A stretch of DNA of 64,000 bases from an uncultured Pseudomonadota bacterium (GTDB lineage Bacteria; Myxococcota_A; UBA796; GCA-2862545). The stretch's first letter is position 1; every line of letters begins with the position of its first letter. Under the pieces are notes generated by a model. It was not told the DNA's origin and did no database searches. It saw nothing but the letters and a program-made list of their open reading frames with translations. The position numbers and the translations under genes are program-made. The DNA is taken from assembly GCA_913061235.1 (NCBI GenBank), contig CAJXTB010000007.1, positions 1-64,000 of the forward strand. Direction: 5' to 3'. Positions 28,172-37,025 of this stretch are shown one piece after another.

Positions 28172-28669
28172 TTGAATTTCATCGACGGTGAGTCTGTAGT
28201 TGTTCCGAATTGGGGTCTTGGCGAAGTTGCCGGACGAGAGTCATTAACCATCGACAATTCCGATGTTCAGATGATTCGAATCGACATTTTGGCCGAAAAG
28301 AAACACATGTGGGTACCCGTAGGGCGTCTACAGGCTGAGTGTGTTCGTCCTGTGATGACTCCCAACCAAGTCGACAAGACCCTGGACGTGATTGCTGGAG
28401 GCGTTGCGCCTGAGAAGCGCGTGACCTGGAACCGCCGTCAACGTCGCTACAATGAGCTTGTGGCCACCAACACGCCGCAGTCTCTCGCAGAGGTCATGGG
28501 CGAGCTCGCCGCCGTCCGTCGTGGGAAGCGCCTGTCCTTCACTGAGCGTCGCCTGTTCGACCGGGTCCGTGACCAGCTCACGGCAGAAATGGCGTGTTCG
28601 CTGGATATTCCAAAGGAACGAGCCCTCGCTCGCATGGACACAGCGATTGGTCCGCGCGCTGACAAGTAG
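28172..28669 (+). CDS. CarD/CdnL-family RNA polymerase-binding regulator
   Basis: 165 aa. TTG at 28172 is preferred over GTG at 28166 because AAGGAG (28161-28166) then has normal spacing. The N-terminal Tudor-like RNAP-interaction domain (FIDGESVVVPNWGLGEVAG, MIRIDILAEKKHMWVPVGRL) is followed by a helical C-terminal DNA-binding half (RRGKRLSFTERRLFDRVRDQLTAEMA). These proteins stabilise open complexes at rRNA and other promoters and are typical of myxobacteria and actinobacteria. Confidence 0.88.
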   Translation: MNFIDGESVVVPNWGLGEVAGRESLTIDNSDVQMIRIDILAEKKHMWVPVGRLQAECVRPVMTPNQVDKTLDVIAGGVAPEKRVTWNRRQRRYNELVATNTPQSLAEVMGELAAVRRGKRLSFTERRLFDRVRDQLTAEMACSLDIPKERALARMDTAIGPRADK

Positions 28670-28758
28670 GGTGCCTTTGGGCTGAATTCCGGTCCTGACA
28701 TCGAGTGTAAGCGAGGCCTCCAGACCGCATCAGCAGGATGCGTGGATTGGAGGCCTAA

Positions 28759-29910
28759 ATGCTTTGGATTTGGTTGCTCACGTCGGCTCTCGCTCAACAG
28801 GCGGAGCTCGTCGTCCACTACCCATTTGATGGGTCGAATGAGGATATAGTCTCCGGAGAGGACGCCTTCTTCGACGGAACCGTGACCTACGGATTTGGTC
28901 CGATTGGGGACTGTGCTGCACTGGCACCGTCTGCCGTGATTGATGTGGGTCCAGTGACGCCTCTAGGGTCCTATAGCGTTGCCTTTTTTGCCTTGTGGAC
29001 CGGCGAACCAGGCCAGGTCTACGCCTGTGACGCGGTGCGGTCGCCCCAGTTGTTTGTGGCCGTCGATACGCAAATGCGACTGGGCGGTCGGCTTCGACTT
29101 GTGGAGGGTGGACGTTGGAACCACATTGCCCTGACCTGGGACGGCACCCACCAGGTGACCTACATCAACGGGGTCGCCGACGACCCGTTGCCGGATGCGT
29201 TGGATGCGAGTCCGGTGGTGGATGGTGCCTGTGTTCTCGGGGACCCCAACTCGCGCAGTGAACTGGCCTTGTTTGTAGACGACTTCCGCGTCTATGAGGG
29301 CGTCTTAGGCGGGTCGGAGGTGGATGCGTTGGTGGTGTCGTGGGACACCGACGGCGATGGCATTGGCGACGTGAACGATAACTGCCCGGATGATGACAAT
29401 CCCGACCAACTCGACCGTGACGTCGACGGTTTGGGAGACCTCTGCGACCCGACGCCCGACCCGCCAGATACGGATGGTGACGGTGTTGTCGACCCTCTCG
29501 ACCGGTGTGAGGGCGATGATGCAGTGGGTGATTCGGACAATGATGGATGGTGCGCGGACACCGATTGTGATGACCGAAATGCGTCCGTCCATCCAAGAGC
29601 ACAAGAGCTGTGCGATGGCGTGGACACCGACTGCGATGGTGACATGCCAGACGATGAAGAGGACTGGGACGATGATGGCTGGAGCGAATGTGAAGGTGAC
29701 TGTAATGAGGGCGACCGCTTCATCAATCCGGGTGAAGAGGAGCAATGCGACGGCGTGGATAATGACTGTGCAGGTGGCGTAGATCCACTGTTCTGCGGCG
29801 TTGACTGTGCACCGACGGGGTGCCTATGTACCGTTGCACCCGGGCCCATTGTGGGGTGGTGGACCCTGATGTTGTTGGTGTTCGCGAATCGGCGTCGTCG
29901 CAGTGAGTGA
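28759..29910 (+). CDS. LamG / TSP3 / MopE surface protein with MYXO-CTERM-like tail
   Basis: 383 aa. Signal peptide 1-12. Concanavalin/LamG-like domain about 15-195 (VVHYPFDGSNEDIVSG, RWNHIALTWDGTHQVTYINGV, LFVDDFRVYEGVLGG). TSP3-type repeats about 196-260 (DTDGDGIGDVNDNCPDDDN). MopE repeats about 260-350 (DTDCDDRNASVHPRAQELCDG). The tail CLCTVAPGPIVGWWTLMLL... ends in NRRRRSE: Cys, hydrophobic helix, Arg cluster, as in MYXO-CTERM sorting signals. It is probably processed and displayed at the cell surface. GGAGG precedes the ATG. Confidence 0.87.
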   Translation: MLWIWLLTSALAQQAELVVHYPFDGSNEDIVSGEDAFFDGTVTYGFGPIGDCAALAPSAVIDVGPVTPLGSYSVAFFALWTGEPGQVYACDAVRSPQLFVAVDTQMRLGGRLRLVEGGRWNHIALTWDGTHQVTYINGVADDPLPDALDASPVVDGACVLGDPNSRSELALFVDDFRVYEGVLGGSEVDALVVSWDTDGDGIGDVNDNCPDDDNPDQLDRDVDGLGDLCDPTPDPPDTDGDGVVDPLDRCEGDDAVGDSDNDGWCADTDCDDRNASVHPRAQELCDGVDTDCDGDMPDDEEDWDDDGWSECEGDCNEGDRFINPGEEEQCDGVDNDCAGGVDPLFCGVDCAPTGCLCTVAPGPIVGWWTLMLLVFANRRRRSE

Positions 29911-29954
29911 CGCCGGCGACCTTGCGGGGTACGAGCCGCCGCCCCGGAGGATTC

Positions 29955-31052
29955 ATGGCACTACAAGCAGGCATCGTCGGATTGCCCAACGTTGGTAAGA
30001 GCACGCTTTTCAACGCACTCACCCAAGCAGGTGCGGAAGCAGCGAACTACCCATTCTGCACGATTGACCCGAATGTTGGCGTTGTTGAAGTGCCAGACGA
30101 GCGTCTCCAGCGCTTGCAGAACGTCATCGAGACCAAGAAGGTCATTCCTGCCGTGGTTGAGATTGTGGACATCGCCGGCCTGGTCCGCGGTGCAAGCAAG
30201 GGCGAAGGGCTTGGCAACAAGTTCCTTGGCAACATCCGCGCAACAGATGCCATTCTGCACGTGGTTCGTTGCTTCGAGAGCGACGACATCGAGCATGTCG
30301 ACGGCTCTGTGGACCCGCTGCGGGACATCGACACCATTGAGACCGAGCTGTTGTTGGCCGACCTAGAGAGCGCGCTCAAGCGTCGCGACCGGTTCGTCAA
30401 GATTGCACGTGGCGGCGACAAGGACGCGATTTTCCATCATGAGTTGGCGCTCCGCCTGATTGCGTCGCTGGAAGCTGGCAAGCCGATTCGTGCCGGTGAA
30501 TGGACGGAAGAAGAAGCGGCGAGCATTGTGGATGCTCAGCTGATTACGTCCAAGAAGGTGCTGTTCGTCTGCAATGTGGACGAGGCGTCTGCAGCTACGG
30601 GGAATGCGCTGAGCGAGACCGTTGCGGCATTTGCGGCTGAGCAGGGCGCTGGGGTTGTTGTGCTGTCTGGGGCGATTGAGTCCGAGATTGCCGAGATGGA
30701 CGACGAAGAAGACCGGGCGATGTTCTTGGACGAGCTTGGGCTGACCGAGTCCGGTTTGGCGAAGATGGCGCGCGAGGTTTACGCGCTTCTTGGATATCAG
30801 ACCTACTTTACGGCGGGTGAGAAGGAGATTCGTGCCTGGACTGTGAAGGTCGGTGCGACGGCTCCACAGGCTGCGGGTGTGATTCACACGGACTTTGAGC
30901 GTGGGTTCATTAAGGCTGAGGTGTACACGTTGCCGGAGCTGGAAGAGCTTGGGAGCGAGACTGCGCTGAAGCAGGCTGGGAAGTTGCGCATTGAAGGGAA
31001 GACGTACGTCTTGTCTGATGGTGATGTGATGCACTTTAGGTTCAACGTCTGA
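29955..31052 (+). CDS. ychF: Ribosome-binding ATPase YchF (Obg family)
   Basis: 365 aa. The start at 29955 follows GGAGG and begins [17 protein letters not shown], with the P-loop at residues 8-15. NYPFCTID (switch) and [20 protein letters not shown] (G3) follow. G4 is NVDE in place of NKxD, which gives ATP preference. The C-terminal TGS domain ([34 protein letters not shown]) is intact. Universal housekeeping protein. Confidence 0.97.
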   Translation: MALQAGIVGLPNVGKSTLFNALTQAGAEAANYPFCTIDPNVGVVEVPDERLQRLQNVIETKKVIPAVVEIVDIAGLVRGASKGEGLGNKFLGNIRATDAILHVVRCFESDDIEHVDGSVDPLRDIDTIETELLLADLESALKRRDRFVKIARGGDKDAIFHHELALRLIASLEAGKPIRAGEWTEEEAASIVDAQLITSKKVLFVCNVDEASAATGNALSETVAAFAAEQGAGVVVLSGAIESEIAEMDDEEDRAMFLDELGLTESGLAKMAREVYALLGYQTYFTAGEKEIRAWTVKVGATAPQAAGVIHTDFERGFIKAEVYTLPELEELGSETALKQAGKLRIEGKTYVLSDGDVMHFRFNV

Positions 31053-31086
31053 ATGACGGGCATCGCCGTAGGCGATGCAGTCATTC
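31051..31086 (+). terminator. Hairpin at the ychF stop codon
   Basis: GAATGAC (31051-31057) pairs with GTCATTC (31080-31086) and CATCGCC (31061-31067) with GGCGATG (31071-31077), leaving a 3-base loop. The stem overlaps the TGA stop. No T run; it may end transcription in both directions. Confidence 0.55.
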
Positions 31087-31091
31087 AGGCA

Positions 31092-31310
31092 CGCGTTTGA
31101 CCTGACGGATCGGGCCTTCGGCCCTCGGCTTCGCCGCCGCAGGTCAACGCGCGCTTTCGGTAACGGCGTTACCGGGCGGTTGTGCGCTGCGGCCTTCGGC
31201 CTTGCTTTGGCCTTCGGCCTTGCCGCGGCCTTGCTTCGGCCTTGCGGCAGCCTTCGGCCTTCGGCCTTGCTTCAGCCCTCGACTTCGTCGCCGCAGGTCA
31301 ACGCGCCCTG
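31092..31310. repeat. REP-like GC-rich repeat cluster (GGCCTTCGGCC units)
   Basis: A block of GGCCTTCGGCCTTGC-type units is flanked by two near-identical 29-base copies of a sequence ending CCGCAGGTCAACGCGC (about 31126-31154 and 31278-31308). The left copy also pairs with upstream CGCGTTTGACCTG (31093-31105), giving a long hairpin. A perfect palindrome GGTAACG-G-CGTTACC lies at 31159-31173. The layout resembles REP/REPIN-type elements; mobility is not shown. Confidence 0.5.
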
Positions 31311-32188
31311 CCCGGACCGGTTCGAGCCGTCTGACGGTTACTCTGCCTTGGTGAGCTGCCTACTTGACGCAACTCCTCGCTTGCTACGCTGCGGGACCGT
31401 GGGGGAACGGGACGGGCTGGTGCGCCAGCGTGTTCACGGGGTCCATCCGAGTGCCCACGCGGAGCCAGGTCGGCGGCAGACCGTGTGGGGAGTGGATGGG
31501 GCCTGGGGCGTGTTTGGGGGGGACAGGACCAACGCCGAACGGACCGACACCGACCTGGCCCTCGGGCAGCGAGCCGCACTCGTTGTACTGCTTCGAACCG
31601 TCGCGTTCGGTCAGGACACTTCACTCCATGGGGGCCCTGGTTTGGCAGGCGCTCATGCGCCGGACGTCGGCCAAGGGTCGCGAATTCCTTAGAGTAAGCT
31701 CTGCGCTGCGAGTCCCGGCGGCCGGTCGACGCAGTGTACCGAATGCGGTGTGTTGGTCTGCCGACAGGTAGAACACCCGTCCTCCCCGTGTTGTGTTTGT
31801 GTCGCGTCCGCTAGTCAGCTCGCTGCTGTCGTGAACAGCGAGCTTGAGTTCCCCGTGTAGCGATTGTGGGGTGTGGTTGTACGGCGCCATCGGGTGGCTG
31901 GCGGCTGTCACCAGAATGAGCCCGCGCTTTGGGACAGGTAGACGACGGGTGCCTAGTGCTCCCTATCCTTCATCAAGCACGTCACGCGGACGCGGGGAGC
32001 GGGAGTTGATCTCGTCTGCTGCGGTCGTTCGAACAGACTTGTACTCCCCACAACCCCGTGCTCCGCCGACCCACCGACACGCATCGCCGGGAGCGTGACC
32101 AAAGCAGGCTTCCCAAACAGAAACGCCACATATTCCTTGTGGTGCTGATGCTCAACGGGCATCCTTTTTGGCAATCTGGGAGATTGCC
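31311..32188. other. Long non-coding stretch
   Basis: Open frames here lack signal peptides, ribosome-binding sites or recognisable domains, so I call no gene. Two loosely similar hairpin segments occur: AGCTCGCTG / CAGCGAGCT (31817-31844), and a GTCTG / CAGAC stem in a related context near 32012-32038. Both are followed by a CTCCCC/TTCCCC stretch and preceded by GACAGGTAGA (about 31764 and 31930). They could be decayed duplicates or structured leader sequence. Confidence 0.3.
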
Positions 32189-33058
32189 ATGCTTCGAATG
32201 ACCCTCGCGGCGCTTGTCGTGGCTGCTGCGTCTGTTGCGACCTCGGATGCGCAGGCCGCACCGCTCGCTTTTCACCACACCGGTCGCTTAGCCGACACGC
32301 TCGGCGTGCCGCTGAATCAGGACGTCACTCTCACCGTGTCCTTGTCGACGACCGAGGGCGGCGCCGCCTTCTGGAGCCAAGAGTTCCAGGACGTACCGCT
32401 CCAGGACGGGTACTTCGGCTTGGAAGTGGGCGCCGGCCCACCAGCCCTCACCACCGAGGACCTCGACCACAGCGAGGTGTGGCTGACCACGGCCTTCCCA
32501 GGTGGGTCGACGAGCCATCGCCTGCTCGCGGTGCCCTACGCGGCACGGGCGGAGGTAGCAAATTCCCTTCAAGGCGAAGGCGCCGTCGTCCAGATGGCTA
32601 CGGTGCAAACCCGTACACAAGGTACCTACACGGCGCCTCCATCGGGTCTCGGTTCTGCCATCACACCCATGGATATTGTGATTACGCCGCGAAAGGCTGG
32701 CAACAAGGTACTGCTCGAATGGACGCTGAACGGCGAGATTCATCAGGATGCTGTGTTTCTCGTGACGGGCAACGGAAGCCTGCTACCGCTGGCCACCAAC
32801 GCGTCGAACAACCGCTGGGCCGGTACGTCGGCAACGGACTACGACCAGAACGAGAGCAGTACGCCGACGGCGTATACGGTCACGATCGTGGACGAGAATA
32901 GCCTAGACACGGCATCAACGTATCAAGTGTTCGTGCGGTCGTCGTCGAGTGGGACGTACACGTTCGCCCTGAACCGCGCGTTAGCCAATACGGGCGCGGA
33001 CGCTGTTGAGGCGACGCTCTCGGTCGGCACTGCCACCGAGATCTGGCAGAACCCCTAG
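32189..33058 (+). CDS. Secreted fibre-type protein, 'QGRLLD'-family N-domain (member 1)
   Basis: 289 aa. The start at 32189 opens a signal peptide (ending AQA). The N-terminal ~130 residues match a domain shared with 39626 and 49269: FHHTGRLADTLGVPLNQDV, LQDGYFGLEVGAG and SHRLLAVPYAARAE, the 'G.L.d..G.P......v.f.lyd' pattern common before tail-fibre-like proteins. The C-terminal part (about 135-289) is a beta-rich head unlike those of the other two members. Probable function is adhesion or an extracellular fibre; inferred only. Confidence 0.7.
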   Translation: MLRMTLAALVVAAASVATSDAQAAPLAFHHTGRLADTLGVPLNQDVTLTVSLSTTEGGAAFWSQEFQDVPLQDGYFGLEVGAGPPALTTEDLDHSEVWLTTAFPGGSTSHRLLAVPYAARAEVANSLQGEGAVVQMATVQTRTQGTYTAPPSGLGSAITPMDIVITPRKAGNKVLLEWTLNGEIHQDAVFLVTGNGSLLPLATNASNNRWAGTSATDYDQNESSTPTAYTVTIVDENSLDTASTYQVFVRSSSSGTYTFALNRALANTGADAVEATLSVGTATEIWQNP

Positions 33059-33164
33059 GCATCGTGCGGGCCTTCGCTGCTAGCGGCCTGTTGGCGTTGA
33101 AGGCCAAGCTCCTTATCCTTGGACTTGGGTCGTTCTCCAAGAGTCTTGTAGCTCTCGACGGGAC

Positions 33165-33507
33165 TCACACGGAGTCCAAGGGTTCGTTCTGCCAGTCGTG
33201 GACCTCTTCACCATCCGTCAGGCCGTCGTCATCAGAATCCGGGTCTTCAGGGTCGGTGCCGAGCTCTTCCTCTTCCACATCGGTCAGCCCGTCGTCGTCT
33301 CAGTCGGCCAAGTCGTCGACGGTGTCCAGCGCCTCTTTAGGGTGGGGCTGCGACGGACGAAGGGGGGCACCGGGAGCTCCCGCTGGACACCGTGGAGCGT
33401 GCTGTTGTGGCGGGTCTTCGACGTCAACGGCGTGGCGTGGTCGACGTGCGCGCATCTCCTTGCGCCGAAGCAAACGGCGTAGGAAGCGCGAGCAATACCA
33501 GTGTCAT
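33165..33507 (-). pseudogene. Decayed TSP3-repeat secreted protein
   Basis: A signal peptide (MTLVLLALPTPFASAQGDA, from 33507) is followed by a frameshift. The remaining frame then reads PKEALDTVDDLAD, an in-frame TGA at about 33300, and DDDGLTDVEEEELGTDPEDP / DSDDDGLTDGEEVHDWQ before a stop at 33165. The TGA stands where the repeat calls for Ser between two Asp codons, so it looks like a point nonsense mutation. At least one frameshift and one stop make it a pseudogene of a Ca-binding surface protein. Confidence 0.65.
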
Positions 33508-33779
33508 TGTCTCTGCCAAACACGAGCCGGCGACAAGGTCCGGCTTGAACGCAGTGAACACTGCGAGCAAGCGCAGTACCTGGCGCATCGAGATTCCAGC
33601 GACCGAGGACGCCAAGCCCATGATTGGGGAGGTGGTCACCCTCGCTCATCGGTGGCACACCTGGCACAGGGCGTTGCGTCGGATTGGTACATCGATGGGT
33701 GGGGTGTGGCTGAAAGCCTGGGTTCAACGGGGATGGGCTGAGTTGGCACCGTCCTTGCGATGGCTTGGGCGGAGGTTCC
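33508..33779. other. Intergenic
   Basis: No gene recognised. It lies between the pseudogene start and the large MYXO-CTERM gene and presumably holds promoter sequence. GGAGG at 33771-33775 serves the start at 33780. Confidence 0.3.
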
Positions 33780-36719
33780 ATGCGCCGTTTCACCCTGTTG
33801 ATGCTTCTTACCCTTTCCCTCGCTCCGCTTGCGTTCGCTGACGGTACAAATGAACTGGGACCCTACCAAGCACTACGCGCCAATACCGTGCTCCACGCAG
33901 ACATCTTCGACCCGGGCGTTGAAGCCATTGAGTGGAACGGCACTGGAGACGTTCAGGTCACCGCCCCGGATGGTACCGAAATGGGGGTGTTCGCCAGCGG
34001 CTCAACAATCACCTCACTCGTTGGGCAGTCCGGTGCCTACACGATTGAGGTCCTGTCCGCGCAGACCTTCGACACTCCTTGGGACGTAACGGTGAGTAAT
34101 GTCAGCCTGTTGGGTGGACGGGTGTGGTCGTCCAACTGGCGCTTCAACGCCGGGTCCTTCGCAGCCAGTCGCTCGACCTTTGCCAGCTTCTATGCGGTCG
34201 TTCCAGCGGGCAGTGGAGGCGAGACCTCGGTGATTGAGCTGCAGGTGGATGGTCTGTCTGGCTACGTGTACGACCTGAACGCGAACGGAGAGGGGGTTCA
34301 GGGAGAGCAGGGCGGTCGGTCGGTGTCGGCGGGGGGAAACTCGACCCTTCCTGACTACCCGATTTACCTGTACCCACCTACGAATGCGTCGTACACACGT
34401 AGCGCACCGGCGGCGGACGGCTTTTGGCTCAATGGGGGCGGACAGCAGAACGTAGTCAGCGGCGACCTGACCGAATGCGATGCCATCTGGTCGGGTCATA
34501 GCGGCTTGGCCTTCTACTTTGAGACCGACGTTGAGGGCACCTACCACATCCTGTGTGACCTCGATGGCGACGGCTTTGAGCGCACAAGCGGCGATGATGT
34601 GTTCCTGGTTGGGTCCACAGAACCTGGCTGGAACACAGTGCCCTGGTCTGGCTACGCGCCTGATGGCAGCGTCATTCCTGAAGGCGACTATGACTGCCAA
34701 CTGGCCATCAACGTGGGGGAGTTCCACTACGTTGGCTACGACATTGAGACGGCCTACCAGGGGTTGCGCCTGTATGAAGTGGATGGCCTTGGACAGCGTG
34801 CGCCGTTGCCAATGTACTGGGACGATAGCGCTATCCAGGGCAACGCTCAGACCATGCTGTCCGGTGAGGTCGGGCGTGTGAACTCGGGCGAGTCCGGAGT
34901 GACTCCTGGCGCCTACGGCTCCACACCTGTTGCCAACGTGGATGCGCGTTCATGGGGAGCCTTCAACAGCGACGGGAAAGGAAACCAAGCGTACCTGGAC
35001 ACCTACACCTGGCTCGGCTCAACAACCGGTGCCACGATGTCCTTTCACTCGGCAGATGGCCTGGTCGACAGCGACTTAGATGGCGTGTCGGACTACGAAG
35101 AACGCTGCTGGTGCGGCACAGATCCGAACGAGTCCGACTCGCTCGGTGCAGGCGGTTCAGACGCGGATGTATGCTCTCCAGGCGTGTCCTCGGGCCAGGA
35201 TGGTGGCTTAGAATCCAACGGACGGCTTCAGAGTGCGCTCGCCCATCGTGCCATGCGCGGTACACGAGGCGTTCGCCGCCAAATGGGCTTAGTGAGCGAG
35301 TCGATGTGGCAGTCGCTGGTTCCCGAGAACGGCCCCCTGGGCTCGGTCGCGGTTGAAACCAGTCCCACGGGACTGGAGCTGTACACCAATGGCGACGACG
35401 TCCGCGCTTGGGACTATGTGGCCGCGGACGGCCGTAGAGTCGGCGCGGTGATGGTCATTGAGACCACGGGTGCGCTGTATGAACACACCAAAGCCATCTG
35501 TGACCGTGCCGGCGGGGCAGCGCTGACGTCGGTTGGCTCGGCAGCCATCGGCGGCGGCGAGGTGGTGCGGTCGAGCTTCCTGACCGAGGACACCCGACGT
35601 GACCACAGCACTACGGTGATGCTGTTCGAACAGCCTGACGAAGTGTGGGAAGACGGTGTCCGCATTGGTGGTTGGACCGCAGCTTCAGGCTGGTTGTTGA
35701 GCGACTATCCAGTGCCGGATGCCGGGCAGACTGTGCTCGAAGTCCAGGTCTGGGCAGCGTCACCGGGGTTTGCTGAGACACTGACTAGCGATGTGCTGGA
35801 ACGTGTTGAGCGCAACGGGCCGGTCCAGTGGACGCGCGGCGGTGGAGCGCCACAGGCCTATGTGACCGAGGCGTCAACCCTCGGTGGTGTGGTGAAGGTC
35901 GACGTCGGCAATCCGCTCGGAGGCGACGTGTCCGTCACTGCCACAGTGACGCTCGAGGATGGAACTCAAGAGACAGTCGCTCTTGCTGACAGCGTTCACG
36001 ACGAGCGATTTACCCTTGAGTCCGAGCTTCCATTGTTCTCCGATGCGATGGTCGATGTGCGGGTAGATGGTGAGGTTGTCGACAAGGTGTGGCTGTCCGA
36101 TGGCGTCTGGGTACCTTTTCATGACGGACTGTTCGGCGGCCGCACCCAGCACACCTTCTTCAGCAGCACCGCCTGCGCGCCGAACGTTGACGCTTTGCAA
36201 GATGCTGCGGGCACCCTCGGCTTTGATGCAGAGTCAGCCACACTCCTCAGCGGCTGCGGCCGGGTGGAGGCCGTCGTCTCGGAGTATGCGGGGGTCGCTC
36301 GTCATCTCGCTGGGCAACCGGTCGATGCACTGGCGTCGGGTTCGCTGGTCTTCTGGGCTGAATCGAATGCTCCCATCACAGTCTGTGTTGAGTCTTCCGT
36401 CACCCACACCTTCGCCTGTTCTACCGCAGCCGATGCCGACGGCTGGACCGCGATTCCCGTCAGTGAACTGCGCTGGGACGGCGCTGCACGCCTGGACCCA
36501 CGCCATGCGGTGAGCTTTGTGTCCTTCACCAGCTCGGAGACTGAGAATGCCCAGGTGACTGTGTCGTCCCTGGCACTCGTGCCCTGGACGCCTGACACAC
36601 TGGATAGAGTCAGCGACGAACAGGCCCTGGAGTACTGTGGATGCTCCGTGTCGCCGGCATCATCCGGTTGGCTGTGGCTACTTGGTGTGGCAGCGCTCGT
36701 CGGACGCCGTCGGCGCTAG
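33780..36719 (+). CDS. Large exported protein with MYXO-CTERM-type tail
   Basis: 979 aa. Signal peptide 1-20 (ending AFA). Mostly beta-rich sequence with several acidic Ca-type loops (LDGDGFERTSGDD, DLDGVSDYEERCWCGTDPNESD). It has internal parts resembling invasin/Ig-like modules but none I can name securely. The C-terminus CGCSVSPASSGWLWLLGVAAL... ending GRRRR is a clear MYXO-CTERM arrangement: Cys pair, short hydrophobic helix, Arg cluster. GGAGG lies before the ATG. Surface-exposed protein of unknown function. Confidence 0.82.
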   Translation: MRRFTLLMLLTLSLAPLAFADGTNELGPYQALRANTVLHADIFDPGVEAIEWNGTGDVQVTAPDGTEMGVFASGSTITSLVGQSGAYTIEVLSAQTFDTPWDVTVSNVSLLGGRVWSSNWRFNAGSFAASRSTFASFYAVVPAGSGGETSVIELQVDGLSGYVYDLNANGEGVQGEQGGRSVSAGGNSTLPDYPIYLYPPTNASYTRSAPAADGFWLNGGGQQNVVSGDLTECDAIWSGHSGLAFYFETDVEGTYHILCDLDGDGFERTSGDDVFLVGSTEPGWNTVPWSGYAPDGSVIPEGDYDCQLAINVGEFHYVGYDIETAYQGLRLYEVDGLGQRAPLPMYWDDSAIQGNAQTMLSGEVGRVNSGESGVTPGAYGSTPVANVDARSWGAFNSDGKGNQAYLDTYTWLGSTTGATMSFHSADGLVDSDLDGVSDYEERCWCGTDPNESDSLGAGGSDADVCSPGVSSGQDGGLESNGRLQSALAHRAMRGTRGVRRQMGLVSESMWQSLVPENGPLGSVAVETSPTGLELYTNGDDVRAWDYVAADGRRVGAVMVIETTGALYEHTKAICDRAGGAALTSVGSAAIGGGEVVRSSFLTEDTRRDHSTTVMLFEQPDEVWEDGVRIGGWTAASGWLLSDYPVPDAGQTVLEVQVWAASPGFAETLTSDVLERVERNGPVQWTRGGGAPQAYVTEASTLGGVVKVDVGNPLGGDVSVTATVTLEDGTQETVALADSVHDERFTLESELPLFSDAMVDVRVDGEVVDKVWLSDGVWVPFHDGLFGGRTQHTFFSSTACAPNVDALQDAAGTLGFDAESATLLSGCGRVEAVVSEYAGVARHLAGQPVDALASGSLVFWAESNAPITVCVESSVTHTFACSTAADADGWTAIPVSELRWDGAARLDPRHAVSFVSFTSSETENAQVTVSSLALVPWTPDTLDRVSDEQALEYCGCSVSPASSGWLWLLGVAALVGRRRR

Positions 36720-37025
36720 TCGCCACCGGGAATGAGAATCAGAATGCCCTTTTTGCCCGTTTCGCGTTCATGGACGCGGTGCGGGTTTTCGGCGTTTGTG
36801 GTGTAGGGTCATGATGCTGAAGTGACGTCGCGGCCGCTCATCGTTGCCGCCCAGTTTCAGTGCTCCAAGGGCCGACTGTCGGTGTGTCGTTTCGGGTGTG
36901 CCAGTGAGCGGACAGGGTGTTCCAGGGTGGAACAACTGTCGCCACGCCCGGCGCACGCAACGAGTGAAGCCTGGGTCTCGCTTGGCACGCACCTCGCAAA
37001 GTCACTGGGTACATTGGAGGTGTGT
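36720..37025. other. Leader upstream of glmS
   Basis: About 300 bases with no recognised gene. I looked for a glmS-type ribozyme and found no recognisable core. The frame runs open upstream of glmS, but MCGIVGFVGN must be the mature N-terminus of the enzyme. Confidence 0.35.

Noticed and set aside
25105-29849. Long antisense frames rich in Ser/Pro/Arg opposite Asp-rich genes
   Set aside because: They are the expected complement of Asp/Gly/Thr-rich coding sequence, without starts or domains.
31075-31692. A 205-residue protein after ychF
   Set aside because: It starts inside a hairpin and is mostly translated repeat (Leu/Arg/Ala-rich), with no ribosome-binding site and no domain.
36720-37025. 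glmS ribozyme
   Set aside because: No recognisable core in the leader; the ribozyme is mainly known from Firmicutes.
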